Source of the DNA: Solitalea koreensis
Lineage (GTDB): Bacteria > Bacteroidota > Bacteroidia > Sphingobacteriales > Sphingobacteriaceae
DNA: 64,000 nt
Direction: 5' to 3'
NCBI RefSeq assembly: GCF_900182575.1
Contig: NZ_FXSZ01000006.1
Span: 180,559-244,558, forward strand
Shown: positions 24,762 through 34,509 of the stretch, piece by piece
Layout: every line of letters begins with the position of its first letter
How positions within the stretch are numbered: the first letter of the stretch is position 1
Position numbers and translations under genes: made by a program
The notes under the pieces: generated by a model
Told to the model about the DNA's origin: nothing
The model's database searches: none
Seen by the model: only the letters and a program-made list of their open reading frames with translations

Positions 24762-27005
24762 ATGAAAAAATTACAAATACTGTCCATATTATTACTTGCA
24801 GGTTTCCAATCCTTTTCCCAACAGGCTCTGCCCAATGTGCATATGAGTGCACAAGTATGCTACTATAATGGCAATAAAACAGAAAGGCAACAGGTTTTTA
24901 CATTTAAGAATAACAAGTCTATCATTAATATAAATGATGCAATATGGAGTTGCGAAAAAACAGCAGATAATTCCTCATTAACAAAGGAAGAGAAGGCAAT
25001 AACGTTTCAACTGGACAAAGGCCATGCGGAAAAAGCAGGGGTTGCCTTGAGTTTTTTAATTGATAACTGGAGTGTGGATAATTATGTCATTATGCCCTCC
25101 GCGGCCTACAACGGAAACCGTTTTAATATGTTGAATTACCACTATCCGCCTTTATTTAAACAAAAGGATTACAACAAATATTTACCGATAACTATCACCA
25201 ATGTACCCCGGCTGAATAAAGAAGTTGGTGAATCTAGAATGGATTTAAACACCGGCGATCTGGCTACACCTGCTCTAGGCATTTATTTCCCTAAAACAAA
25301 AAGAGGTATTTGGATATTCACAGAACAAGCTACTGAACTGGGTAACAGTATATTTATTTTTAAAGAAAACGAGGCCCGAACTAAAGCCGAGTTTTCCATT
25401 GCAGCGCCTTGTGTAAGGGAAAAATATTATTCCATGACCAATTTGTCGCCTTCCAATGAAACAGGGGTGGATTTTAAACAGGGGGATAAAGTAACCATTC
25501 GTTATAAAGTTTACACATTCGACAATCTCTCTTCTCCCAAAGATTTAAACAATAAATACCTAAGTATCCGCAAAGCATTTGGAAGTTCTGAATATGTTAA
25601 TCAGTTGCCTTTCAGTAAAGCGTTTGAACTGATGGAAAGACAGGAAAACGATTTGTGGAGTGCAAAGGATAGCTTGTACACATTGGGTGGTGAAGGTTGG
25701 AACATGAAATGGCAGTTAGGTTGGGTTGGCGGTTGCATGGTAACGCTTCCTTTAAGCGAAGTTGGGGGTGATTCATCAGCTGTCAGGTCTTTTGAAAACT
25801 ATTATAAAATCATTACACAAAGCCAGGCAAAATCCGGCTTCTTCTATAGTTGTGGAAATGGTAAAGCATGGTGCAGCGACTGTTTCGGACAACCGCATCC
25901 TGACAATTTGCTTTTACTTCGCAAAAACGCCGATGCTTTATATTTTATTTATAAATATTGTTTTTCACAGAAAACAAAAAATCCAAACTGGCAAATGCCT
26001 GCTGAATGGAAAGCGCCAATGCAAAACTTTGTAAACGCTTTTGTAAAACTATGGCAGGAAAATCATCAATTTGGGCAGTTTATTGATATTGAAACCGGCG
26101 AAATAAAAGCAGGAGGTAGCAATAGCGCTGCTATGGCCATTGCAGGTTTGGCCTTAGCCTCAAAATATGAAAACAATCCGCAATGGCTGAATGTGGCAAA
26201 AGAGGCTGCCCGGTATTATTATAAAAACTTTACGGTGAATGGAATATCCTGCGGTGGCCCTAGTGAAATTTTGCAAAACAACGATGCAGAGTCAGCTTTT
26301 GCCATGCTCGAATCATTTGTTGCCCTATATGAAACTACCCAGGAAAAAGAATGGTTGAATTATGCTGAAGATGCTGCAGCTTTTTGTTCAACTTGGATGG
26401 TGAGCTATGATTACAAGTTTCCTGAATCTACTTTGTTTGGTCGGTTGGATATGAAAACTACCGGAGCTGTATGGGCCAGCACGCAAAATAAACATGGTGG
26501 TCCCGGCATTTGTACGGCATCCGGTGATTGCCTGTTTAAGTTGTACAGGGCTACCGGAAATAAATTATACTTAGGAATGGTGTTCGATGTAGCGCACAAT
26601 ATCATGCAATACATTGCACGTGCCGACCGGCCCATTAAAGCGCAGCATGTTGGCTGGATCAACGAAAGGGTAAACCTTAGTGACTGGGAGGGAAAAGAAA
26701 AGATCGGCGACATCTTTAAGGGAAACACCTGGGCGCAGGTTAGCGCCATGCTTACAGTAGCCCAGATTCCAGGCATCTACATCAATCCTGTAAAAAAAGA
26801 ATTGGTAGTGTTTGATCATGTGGAAGCCAAACTGAATGGAAGCAAAATCACTATTACCAACCCTACAAAATTTGATGCGGAGGTTCGGGTATTTATAGAC
26901 AACGACCCATCCAAAAATTACAAGCAGGGATTTATCAGTACCTGCCCGGTTGTTTCTATAAAAGCAGGCGAAACAAAAACAGTTGCATTTGCAGAGATCA
27001 TATAA
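24762..27005 (+). CDS. Secreted six-hairpin glycosidase-like protein, family not recognised
   Basis: The 747-residue protein has a signal peptide (MKKLQILSILLLAGFQSFSQ). An N-terminal beta-rich half is followed from about residue 290 by an alpha-rich half with repeated helices: GGEGWNMKWQLGWVGGCMV, SGFFYSCGNGKAWCSDCFG, AAMAIAGLALASKYEN, and AMLESFVALYETTQEKEWL with YAEDAA. This looks like an (alpha/alpha)6 barrel as in GH127/GH105-type enzymes. It is the first of three same-strand secreted glycosidase-like genes, separated by 58 and 9 bp, so it is likely in one operon acting on a plant- or algal-type glycan in the periplasm. The substrate is unknown. Confidence 0.72.
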   Translation: MKKLQILSILLLAGFQSFSQQALPNVHMSAQVCYYNGNKTERQQVFTFKNNKSIININDAIWSCEKTADNSSLTKEEKAITFQLDKGHAEKAGVALSFLIDNWSVDNYVIMPSAAYNGNRFNMLNYHYPPLFKQKDYNKYLPITITNVPRLNKEVGESRMDLNTGDLATPALGIYFPKTKRGIWIFTEQATELGNSIFIFKENEARTKAEFSIAAPCVREKYYSMTNLSPSNETGVDFKQGDKVTIRYKVYTFDNLSSPKDLNNKYLSIRKAFGSSEYVNQLPFSKAFELMERQENDLWSAKDSLYTLGGEGWNMKWQLGWVGGCMVTLPLSEVGGDSSAVRSFENYYKIITQSQAKSGFFYSCGNGKAWCSDCFGQPHPDNLLLLRKNADALYFIYKYCFSQKTKNPNWQMPAEWKAPMQNFVNAFVKLWQENHQFGQFIDIETGEIKAGGSNSAAMAIAGLALASKYENNPQWLNVAKEAARYYYKNFTVNGISCGGPSEILQNNDAESAFAMLESFVALYETTQEKEWLNYAEDAAAFCSTWMVSYDYKFPESTLFGRLDMKTTGAVWASTQNKHGGPGICTASGDCLFKLYRATGNKLYLGMVFDVAHNIMQYIARADRPIKAQHVGWINERVNLSDWEGKEKIGDIFKGNTWAQVSAMLTVAQIPGIYINPVKKELVVFDHVEAKLNGSKITITNPTKFDAEVRVFIDNDPSKNYKQGFISTCPVVSIKAGETKTVAFAEII

Positions 27006-27063
27006 TGAGAACGTATGACTCGTGCTTTGGATAATTTTAAGTTTTTAGAATACCAAACAATTC

Positions 27064-29364
27064 ATGATTCAAAAAATAATACTAACAGTATTTCTTTTCA
27101 TTCTGGCGATAACGCAAGTTCTTGCTCAGTCAAAAACACTTAAAGATTACAATATCCAATGGACAACTCCTGGCGTTAATTCGCAAGGTTCGATGCCAAT
27201 TGGAAACGGTGATTTGGGAGCCAATGTTTGGGTAGAAAATAACGGGGACCTTGTATTTTATGTTTCCAAAACCGATGCGTGGAGCGAGATAGGCAGATTG
27301 CTGAAGTTAGGAAAAGTACGTTTTTCCATTACGCCAAGCCCTTTTAAAGAGCAAAGGTTTTTGCAGGAATTGGATGTTCAAAATGGTGAGATCCGCATCA
27401 GCTATGGAGATACCAAAATTAAATTTTGGGTAGATGCGCATCATCCGGTCATTCAGACAGATATACAAAGCAACAAACCTGTTCAAGTACAAGTAACCTA
27501 CGAAAGTTGGAGAAAAGAACGCCGCCAAATAACCGGCGAGGAAAGCCGTTCTTTCTGGGGTGTTGGAGAAAATCAGCATACTAAAGACTGCGATAATGTA
27601 ATATTTCAAGAACCGGATATAATAGTTTCAAACAATACAAACAAGATTGTAGCTTATCATCATAATGCATATTCCATTTTTGGAAAAAACCTTTCCATAC
27701 AAGCATTGGATGAGTTTTCGAAAAGTAGTTCCGATCCGCTATTGAACCTGAATTACGGGCTTTTAATTGATGCAAAGGGCCTGATCAATAGATCCGATAC
27801 TGTATTGATAAGCCAACAACCCTCAACTCATTTTCAAATCAACGTATTCCCCTTAACAAAAAAAGGCAGTATTGAAGAATGGCAAAAGGAGCTTTTGACA
27901 AAAGCAAATGCAATGAAAGCAATTTCGGTTAGTAAACGAGAAGTGGCGCACAAGGCCTGGTGGAAGGAATACTGGAACAAATCATACATTTTCATAAGTG
28001 CAAAAAATACAAAGGACAGTGTAGAGGCTGAAAACGTAACACGTGCCTATATATTACAGCGTTTTATAAACGCATGTGGTGGCCGTGGCAATTCCCCCAT
28101 CAAGTTCAACGGTAGTTTGTTTACAGTAGATACTTACAACAGGAATGGTTCTTACAAAGCACTGGATGCCGACTTTAGATTATGGGGTGGGTGCTACTGG
28201 TGGCAAAACACGCGCCTGCCTTATTGGAGCATGTTGGTTTCCGGCGACTTTGATTTACTGAAGCCATTGTTCAAAATGTATATGGACAACTTATCTTTGC
28301 GAATAGCAGCCACCAAAAAATATTATGGCCATGATGGAGCTTTCTATCCTGAAACCATGAATTTTTGGGGCACCTATGCCGATGGTGATTATGGATGCAA
28401 CAGGGATAGTCTCAAGGATGGCTATGTGAAAAATCCTTATATCCGCTACTACTGGCAGAATGGATTGGAACTGTCGCTCATAATGGCTGATTATTATTCC
28501 TTTACTAAAAGCAGCGCCTTTGCAAAAGATACATTAGTGCCTTTTGTATCGCAAATACTCTCCTTTTATGACCAGCATTGGAAAAGGGGCTGCGATGGTA
28601 AAATCCTTTTTGATCCGGCTATGTCGCTGGAAACATTTCATACCGCTGTGAACCCCTTACCGGAAATTGTAGGGATAAAAACCGTTGCTGAAAAAATGCT
28701 GCAGTTGCCAGTACCGTTTACAAGCAAAGAACAAAGGGAGCAATGGACAAAACTCATCCAGGATTTGCCTTCCGTGCCCTTAAGAATACAGGGTAAGGAT
28801 ACCCTGCTGGCGCCGGCACAGGAATACAGCAATAAAGCGAACTCGGAAAATCCTGAACTCTATGCCGTTTTCCCTTACAGGGCTTATGGGGTAGGGAAGC
28901 CCGGTCTTGATATGGCGCTTAGAACCTTCGCGGCAAGAACGCATAAAGAAAACGGCGGTTGGCAACAAAATTCTATCCAGGCGGCTTATTTAGGCTTAGC
29001 AGAGGATGCTAAAAAAATGATTATTGAGAGTTTTTCAAGGAGGGATAATTATTTTCTCTTTCCTGCTTTCTGGGGTCCTAATTACGATTGGACACCCGAT
29101 CAGGATCATGGCTGTGTAGCCATGATTGCACTGCAACGTATGTTGCTGCAATATGATAATGATGAGGCGACACTGTTGCCGGCCTGGCCCCGGGAATGGA
29201 ATGTGCGCTTTAAACTAGCCGGACCCGGTAAGAAGGTGTATGAGGGGGAGTATGAAAATGGGAAATTGTTACAGTTGAAAAACATCAAAAAATTGAGTAA
29301 TAGAACCGCTTATGTCAAGAAAAGATACAAAAACATTCCTTTCAGCTTAGATTCTAAAAAATAA
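27064..29364 (+). CDS. DUF5703-domain glycoside hydrolase-like protein (GH95-like)
   Basis: This 766-residue protein has a signal peptide (IILTVFLFILAITQVLAQ). The N-terminal DUF5703 region starts WTTPGVNSQGSMPIGNGDLG and continues with FYVSKTDAWSEIGRLLKLG, wording like the N-terminal domain of GH95 alpha-L-fucosidases. The C-terminal (alpha/alpha)6 barrel includes YPETMNFWGTYADGDYGCNR and GGWQQNSIQAAYLGLAEDAK. The family is common in Bacteroidota glycan clusters, but the activity is not proven. It is the middle gene of the three-gene glycosidase set. Confidence 0.82.
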   Translation: MIQKIILTVFLFILAITQVLAQSKTLKDYNIQWTTPGVNSQGSMPIGNGDLGANVWVENNGDLVFYVSKTDAWSEIGRLLKLGKVRFSITPSPFKEQRFLQELDVQNGEIRISYGDTKIKFWVDAHHPVIQTDIQSNKPVQVQVTYESWRKERRQITGEESRSFWGVGENQHTKDCDNVIFQEPDIIVSNNTNKIVAYHHNAYSIFGKNLSIQALDEFSKSSSDPLLNLNYGLLIDAKGLINRSDTVLISQQPSTHFQINVFPLTKKGSIEEWQKELLTKANAMKAISVSKREVAHKAWWKEYWNKSYIFISAKNTKDSVEAENVTRAYILQRFINACGGRGNSPIKFNGSLFTVDTYNRNGSYKALDADFRLWGGCYWWQNTRLPYWSMLVSGDFDLLKPLFKMYMDNLSLRIAATKKYYGHDGAFYPETMNFWGTYADGDYGCNRDSLKDGYVKNPYIRYYWQNGLELSLIMADYYSFTKSSAFAKDTLVPFVSQILSFYDQHWKRGCDGKILFDPAMSLETFHTAVNPLPEIVGIKTVAEKMLQLPVPFTSKEQREQWTKLIQDLPSVPLRIQGKDTLLAPAQEYSNKANSENPELYAVFPYRAYGVGKPGLDMALRTFAARTHKENGGWQQNSIQAAYLGLAEDAKKMIIESFSRRDNYFLFPAFWGPNYDWTPDQDHGCVAMIALQRMLLQYDNDEATLLPAWPREWNVRFKLAGPGKKVYEGEYENGKLLQLKNIKKLSNRTAYVKKRYKNIPFSLDSKK

Positions 29365-29373
29365 GAGACACCT

Positions 29374-31470
29374 ATGAACAATAAATCATTAATGGCATTT
29401 TTCCTAGGTATTATTCTTGTCAGTGCTTTATCCTCAAGGGCAGGCAGGAATGAACAGCAAAAAGCTATTTACAGAGATTCCGTTTTTATATTAAAGAATG
29501 CAAAGGTTATTCTTTCGCAAAACAAAATCATTGCTTCTACGGGTAAGATCGAAAGGGTATGGAAATGGACAGGCAACGGTCTGCAAACCATCAGCCTGAA
29601 GGATTTGCTGTATAATAAAGAATATGCTAAAATCAGCCCTAAGCTGCGGAGTGATTGGAGTTTGCCTGGCGCCATCAGCGATTCGTCATCGGCAGAATTG
29701 ATGAATGTAGAAGTAACTCAAAACAACGATGAGGGTTTGAGCAATATGCATCTGCAAATTATTTCCACCATAAAATATCCAGGCGCCAAACTTCTGGTGC
29801 AGCATATAGTGTGGGTATATCCTGATGCAGTTGGTGTTCGTACACAATTAAGGATAAAAGCCCTCGATGGATTTGTTGCAAAAGGGATCAGGGATGATGA
29901 AAAGAAAGTAAACAGTTATGGCTACAACATGGAACTTGCCGGCCCGCTATGCGATTATCTGCCGTTGAATTTTACCATAGAAAACCAGCGCCGCTATTGG
30001 GGATATTATAACAACCCCGGTGGAAGGCATGATCCCAGCCGAGAAATGTTGCAAGAAACAGTTGTGAGCGGTTACCCTGTTTTTTTACAGGAAGATAATA
30101 ACTGGGCCAGCGGTTTGAGCGTGGAATATAATAGAGGGAGCGAAGGGGTATGTGTGGTAAAAGAATCTCCCAAATGCGTTAACCAGCAGGCCCATCTTAC
30201 TGGTAGTTTTTATTCCGGTCCTGAGGGATTAAAAGTAACCGGTTGGGGATTGGGTGCAGAGGAAATTGTTCCTGATCGTTTTAGGGAATGTTGGGCTACC
30301 TGGACCATCCTCTGGAATGGTGGTAACGATGGGATGCAATTAGCCTTGAAAAAATTTGACAGAATGCGCTACCCGGTTTTTCCTGGCAGGGATATGTTTA
30401 TTCTAAGCAATACTTGGGGACCTGCTGATCCCGATGGGGCAAGGTTTACCGAAGAAGATTTCCTGATGAAAGAAATGCCGGCTTTAGCAGACATTGGCAT
30501 TGATGTAATGCAGATTGATGATGGCTGGCAGAAGGGTGGACGCTCTAGCGGTGCCCGGGATTTCGAACCCCGATATAAAGGCGGCTGGAAAAAATTGAAA
30601 GAAGAGGCCGATAAATATAAGCTGCGATTCGGATTATGGATAACTGCAAAATATGCCACAGCCGAAGAAATGAAAAAAAATATTGACTCATTAGGCTTTG
30701 TTTCCTGGAAGGTGGACTTTGACCAGTTGCACAACCGTCAGGATTATGAAGAACGCATAAAAAAATACCGGGATGTGTTGAGGTATGGGCCCATGAAAAC
30801 GCAATTCTCTTTATGCCCCGAATACGACGACCCTAGGTATGGCTGGTATTACAGTAAAGAATTCGGCAGCATTTATTTTCAAAACCTGCAGGAAGGATTG
30901 CCAGCTCATTTAACCATGGTGCCATACCAGGTGTTGCGGCAACACTGGCTGATGGCAAAATATTTCAACAGTGATAAACTGCAGGTAATGCTGCAAAACC
31001 CCAAACGCACCAACGCTGAACGCAGCGACGCAACGCAACACAGTCATTCTTATTGCTTTGCTATGGGTGTACCATTTGTGCCTTGTTTCTTCCAAAGCGC
31101 CCAGTTCCTTGACCCACAGGGAAAAGAAGAATTGAAAGGCTTTATTGCTCTGTATAAAAAACATAGGGAAAAGATTTTTACGGCTTACACTTTCCCGGTA
31201 GGAGATAAACCGGACAATGAAAGCTGGTCGGGATTTCAAATGGTGAGTGAAAATGGTGTAAAAGATAATTATTTGCTCCTGTTCAGGGAACTGCACAACA
31301 ATGAGCCCATTAAAAAAATCCGCTTAAAATTCCTGGCAGGCAAAAGCATTGCGATAACTAATCTGCAAACAGGAGCTGTGATGATAAAAAATGCAGATTC
31401 CAATGGCGATATCAGTTTCACGGTTAAAAAACCTGCGGACTTTTTGTTTTTGAAGTATAATGTAATATGA
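29374..31470 (+). CDS. Alpha-galactosidase-like glycosidase, clan D (GH36/GH27 type)
   Basis: The 698-residue protein has an N-terminal hydrophobic signal (SLMAFFLGIILVSALSSRAG), a beta-sandwich N-domain and a TIM barrel. IDVMQIDDGWQKGGRSS (about 380) is the clan-D substrate-binding DDGW motif, and LRFGLWITAKYA follows. SWKVDFDQLHN (about 450) holds the likely nucleophile aspartate, equivalent to KxD in alpha-galactosidases. It begins 9 bp after the preceding gene, so co-transcription is likely. The exact sugar is uncertain; galactose is most probable. Confidence 0.85.
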   Translation: MNNKSLMAFFLGIILVSALSSRAGRNEQQKAIYRDSVFILKNAKVILSQNKIIASTGKIERVWKWTGNGLQTISLKDLLYNKEYAKISPKLRSDWSLPGAISDSSSAELMNVEVTQNNDEGLSNMHLQIISTIKYPGAKLLVQHIVWVYPDAVGVRTQLRIKALDGFVAKGIRDDEKKVNSYGYNMELAGPLCDYLPLNFTIENQRRYWGYYNNPGGRHDPSREMLQETVVSGYPVFLQEDNNWASGLSVEYNRGSEGVCVVKESPKCVNQQAHLTGSFYSGPEGLKVTGWGLGAEEIVPDRFRECWATWTILWNGGNDGMQLALKKFDRMRYPVFPGRDMFILSNTWGPADPDGARFTEEDFLMKEMPALADIGIDVMQIDDGWQKGGRSSGARDFEPRYKGGWKKLKEEADKYKLRFGLWITAKYATAEEMKKNIDSLGFVSWKVDFDQLHNRQDYEERIKKYRDVLRYGPMKTQFSLCPEYDDPRYGWYYSKEFGSIYFQNLQEGLPAHLTMVPYQVLRQHWLMAKYFNSDKLQVMLQNPKRTNAERSDATQHSHSYCFAMGVPFVPCFFQSAQFLDPQGKEELKGFIALYKKHREKIFTAYTFPVGDKPDNESWSGFQMVSENGVKDNYLLLFRELHNNEPIKKIRLKFLAGKSIAITNLQTGAVMIKNADSNGDISFTVKKPADFLFLKYNVI

Positions 31471-31542
31471 AATGATTTCGAACGGTTTACTCAAACCTTG
31501 GTGAAGCTGTCAAATTGAAAATTTTTGTAACTTATTTGTACC

Positions 31543-31809
31543 TCAATATTTAAAAAAAGCCTGTAATTCGTTATTAATCGCAATATTTAGAGGTATGTTA
31601 CTATCAAACAGGGATGATAGGGATCTATGATATTTAATGTCCTGATTGTCTTGCTGTTGATCAGCGTGTCGTGCATAAAATCCATGCACCAGGTGATGTT
31701 GGGACCAATGGGCCTTAAACAAAGGAGCCTTGACACGGGCAGCAATTTTATTGCGAAGGTTTAAGCGCCTGAGGGTATAAATACGGTATAACCGTTTATG
31801 ATTCCACAT
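31543..31809 (-). pseudogene. Remnant of an IS3-family OrfB transposase
   Basis: The minus-strand frame begins WNHKRLYRIYTLRRLNLRNK followed by RVKAPL, matching the N-terminal region of IS3/IS150 OrfB (WNHKRVYRIYRELGLNLR). The frame then shifts. Another frame keeps the GAWILCTT and SLSSLFDSNIPLNIAINNEL-like parts of the DDE core start (WSMDFMHD...). Most of the integrase core is missing. It closes the glycosidase block on its right side. Confidence 0.65.
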
Positions 31810-31832
31810 GTACTGCTAAATTTAGTGGAGGA

Positions 31833-33134
31833 TCATTTTTCTTTCAATGCTTCACCGTAAACTCTCAACGCTCTAGTTCTCGCATAACTATATTCTACAA
31901 TCGGTTTTGGATATTCAACTGTTTCAAATTCAAGGATCCATTTTTTGATGTATTCGAGATTTTTATCAAATTTTTCTGCTTGGATTGTTGGGTTGAACAC
32001 TCTGAAATAGGGTGCCGCATCACAACCACAACCTGCTGCCCATTGCCAGTTTCCATTGTTGGCAGCCAAATCATAATCGTTTAATTTTTGGGCAAAGTAA
32101 GCTTCGCCCCAACGCCAATCTATCAATAAAAGTTTGCACAAAAAACTTGCAACGATCATCCGAACGCGATTGTGCATGCAGCCTGTTTCGTTCAATTGTC
32201 GCATTCCTGCATCTACAAGTGGGTAACCTGTTTTTCCATTACACCAAAGTTCAAACTCCAACTCATTATTTCGCCATTGAATGTTACCATATTGTTTTTT
32301 GAATGGCTGATGAATCACATCGGGAAAATGATACAAAATCTGCATAAAAAAATCACGCCAAATGAGTTCAGATAACCAGGTTTGATTGTTTTTTATAGCG
32401 AAGGTTACACATTTGCGAATGCTAATGGTTCCAAAACGTAGTGCGATCCCCAATTGCGTAGTCCCTTGTATGGCCGGATAATCTCTGTATTTATCATATT
32501 CTGAAATGATGCTTTTATCTAATTCGGGTTGTTTGAAAACCATATCCGTTTTTTCAAATCCTAATTCTTTCAATGAGATGATTCCTGAAAACGGTTGTTG
32601 GAAAAAGTTACTGAAATTGATTGGTACAGCTTGATAATGTTTCGGCTTTAAATGCTCTTTCCATTTGTTGGAATAAGGTGTGTAAACAGTGTAAGGAGTA
32701 CCATCATTTTTCAAAACATCATTTTTATCGAAAATCACTTGGTCTTTAAACGCTTTAAAAGTGATATTTAATTTCTTGAAAAAATTATAGATTTCTGTAT
32801 CTCGCTGAATGGCTTGTGGCTCATAATCCCGATTGCAAAAAACCGCTTGAATATCGTATTCATCAGAAAGTGATTTAAAAATATCAAGCGGATTTCCAAC
32901 GAAGCTACTCAACTTAGAACCGTGGATTTTTAATTTAAAATTGATGAAGTTTAACGCCTGATGGATGTAATCAACTCTTCTGTCTTTTTTATCTTCTAAT
33001 TGATGTAGAATGGTTGTATCATAGATAAAAATAGGCAACACGGGGTATGCTGTGGAAAGTGCTTGAAACAACCCCATGTTATCTTCTAATCGCAAATCCC
33101 TGCGAAACCAAAATAGTACAATTTTAATTTTCAC
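31833..33134 (-). CDS. phrB: Cryptochrome/deoxyribodipyrimidine photolyase family protein
   Basis: This 433-residue flavoprotein would repair UV pyrimidine dimers with blue light. The N-terminal antenna domain starts VLFWFRRDLRLEDNMGL. The FAD-binding half has RFGTISIRKC, LSELIWRDFFMQIL, GKTGYPLVDAGMRQLNETG (about 312), MHNRVRMIVASFL and the tryptophan-rich NGNWQWAAGCGCDAAPYFR. It overlaps the 3' end of the lipocalin gene (11 bp) and is the last gene of the carotenoid cluster. The genes are likely co-expressed, as expected for a light-protection unit. Confidence 0.93.
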   Translation of the reverse strand: MKIKIVLFWFRRDLRLEDNMGLFQALSTAYPVLPIFIYDTTILHQLEDKKDRRVDYIHQALNFINFKLKIHGSKLSSFVGNPLDIFKSLSDEYDIQAVFCNRDYEPQAIQRDTEIYNFFKKLNITFKAFKDQVIFDKNDVLKNDGTPYTVYTPYSNKWKEHLKPKHYQAVPINFSNFFQQPFSGIISLKELGFEKTDMVFKQPELDKSIISEYDKYRDYPAIQGTTQLGIALRFGTISIRKCVTFAIKNNQTWLSELIWRDFFMQILYHFPDVIHQPFKKQYGNIQWRNNELEFELWCNGKTGYPLVDAGMRQLNETGCMHNRVRMIVASFLCKLLLIDWRWGEAYFAQKLNDYDLAANNGNWQWAAGCGCDAAPYFRVFNPTIQAEKFDKNLEYIKKWILEFETVEYPKPIVEYSYARTRALRVYGEALKEK

Positions 33135-33699
33135 TTATATACGGATTGTAGTTTTTATCCTGTTTCACCCAGATCAATCTAGAAGTGTCGTAGCCGATTT
33201 TCTTTGCGATTTTCAGGTATTTTGTTTTTACCTCTTGGGGAATGGATTTTTCTCTTGATAGAATCCATAGATAATCTAAATTTTTTCCGGCAATTAACGC
33301 ATATTGATAATTTTCATCCAATGCCACCACATTGTAATCCGAATAAAATGGCCCCCAAAAACTTACTTTAAGTGCAGCAATCGATTTATCTCCACGGAAT
33401 TTTGCTAAACCCTCCGCTTTTGTCCATTCATTCTTTTTAAAATTAAAGCCACTGTTCAAAACAATCACATCTCCTTTTTTATCTAAAGTATACTGTGCAG
33501 ATGTATTATCTAAATCTTTTTCAAACCGAAAATCAAACCGAGCAATTTCGTACCAGGTTCCCAAATAACGCTTAATATGAAAATTTTTAACCGGCTGCAC
33601 TTTTGGAGGGCTGGAAGCACAGGAATTAAAAAGAACAGCGATTCCTATAATTAAAGCAGTTCCCATAAATGTTTTATTCTTTGATTTCACAAGGCTCAT
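33124..33699 (-). CDS. Lipocalin-family lipoprotein (Blc-like)
   Basis: This 191-residue outer-membrane-type lipoprotein has a signal peptide ending in the lipobox LFNSC (about residue 27). The lipocalin hallmark RYLGTWYEIARFDFRFEKDL lies at about 44-63, and YLWILSREKSIPQ near the end is also typical. Bacterial lipocalins bind lipids or other hydrophobic ligands. The location inside a carotenoid cluster suggests pigment or membrane-lipid handling, which is inference. It overlaps both neighbours by a few bases. Confidence 0.9.
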   Translation of the reverse strand: MSLVKSKNKTFMGTALIIGIAVLFNSCASSPPKVQPVKNFHIKRYLGTWYEIARFDFRFEKDLDNTSAQYTLDKKGDVIVLNSGFNFKKNEWTKAEGLAKFRGDKSIAALKVSFWGPFYSDYNVVALDENYQYALIAGKNLDYLWILSREKSIPQEVKTKYLKIAKKIGYDTSRLIWVKQDKNYNPYISEN

Positions 33700-34375
33700 T
33701 TTGAAATATTTTAAAAAAGTAAACTACCAACAAAAAATGCGTATAACCATAAAAAGCATCTTCAATAGGAATAGTAAGCATTCGTATTCCTAAAAAGTCA
33801 TCCGGATTGTAATTTACAACTGCAGATTCCAATCCTGTACCAGTGAGCGCACCATTGACCGGAAAAAAAAACAACATTAATATAAAAAATACTGTTGAGG
33901 CTTTTCCAATCCAACTTACGTGAGCTATAAAACGCAAATAAATTAAAGTAAGTGTAGTTGTTACTGCAGTAAGAAAGGTGTAAATCTTGTCGAAATGCAA
34001 TAAGGCTATAACAACACAAGCAGTCACAATTACAAAAACGATAATATTATTAAAAGTATCCACCCAATTCATGTTAATAAATTTGTCAAAACAGAAATAG
34101 GTAAATACACAAGAAAAAGGGATGCAAATAAAAAAGAGAAATTCTTCAATAGGCAGGCCTGCAATACTTAACCCAATTGTATATTTTGAATTGAACCACC
34201 AAACACCCCGGGCCGTAAACCAAATATCCCAGACAATAAAAGGAATAGATACGAGAATAGCGGATTTAACAAATGACCCAAAATATTTGTTGAATTGAAT
34301 TCTTTTATCGAAAGATGCTATAAAGCAAATGATGACCGTGAGAAAGTTTATTAATAAATAAGTGAATGGTTTCAT
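33674..34375 (-). CDS. crtY: Lycopene beta-cyclase, fused heterodimer (CrtYcd) type
   Basis: The 233-residue membrane protein carries two lycopene-cyclase repeats fused head to tail. Each has the proline-rich motif: GLPIEEFLFF (about 80) and TIPIEDAFYGYTHFLL (about 205). At least six hydrophobic helices are visible (first YLLINFLTVIICFIAS). The WDIWFTARGVWWFN segment is also typical. The enzyme would close both ends of lycopene to beta-carotene in the inner membrane. The gene symbol follows the function; the fused form is often just called a lycopene cyclase domain protein. Confidence 0.88.
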   Translation of the reverse strand: MKPFTYLLINFLTVIICFIASFDKRIQFNKYFGSFVKSAILVSIPFIVWDIWFTARGVWWFNSKYTIGLSIAGLPIEEFLFFICIPFSCVFTYFCFDKFINMNWVDTFNNIIVFVIVTACVVIALLHFDKIYTFLTAVTTTLTLIYLRFIAHVSWIGKASTVFFILMLFFFPVNGALTGTGLESAVVNYNPDDFLGIRMLTIPIEDAFYGYTHFLLVVYFFKIFQNEPCEIKE

Positions 34376-34509
34376 TTAATTTAGTTCATTTTAACTTAGG
34401 GGTAACTTGGGTAGTATATATAATGGAACTTATTTTCATTAACGTACTACTATTCTTGTTATATCATTTTGAGAACCCAACTAATTAGCCAGATTGCTTA
34501 AGTAATAAA
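34376..34509. other. 134-bp spacer upstream of the lycopene cyclase gene
   Basis: This is the largest gap within the carotenoid cluster apart from its head. No hairpin with a T-run is evident, so an internal promoter for the cyclase-lipocalin-photolyase group is possible but not demonstrated. Confidence 0.3.

Noticed and set aside
24580..24765. 61-residue Lys/Asn-rich frame upstream of the first glycosidase
   Set aside because: AT-rich composition, non-ATG start, and no conserved feature; probably leader sequence of the glycosidase operon.
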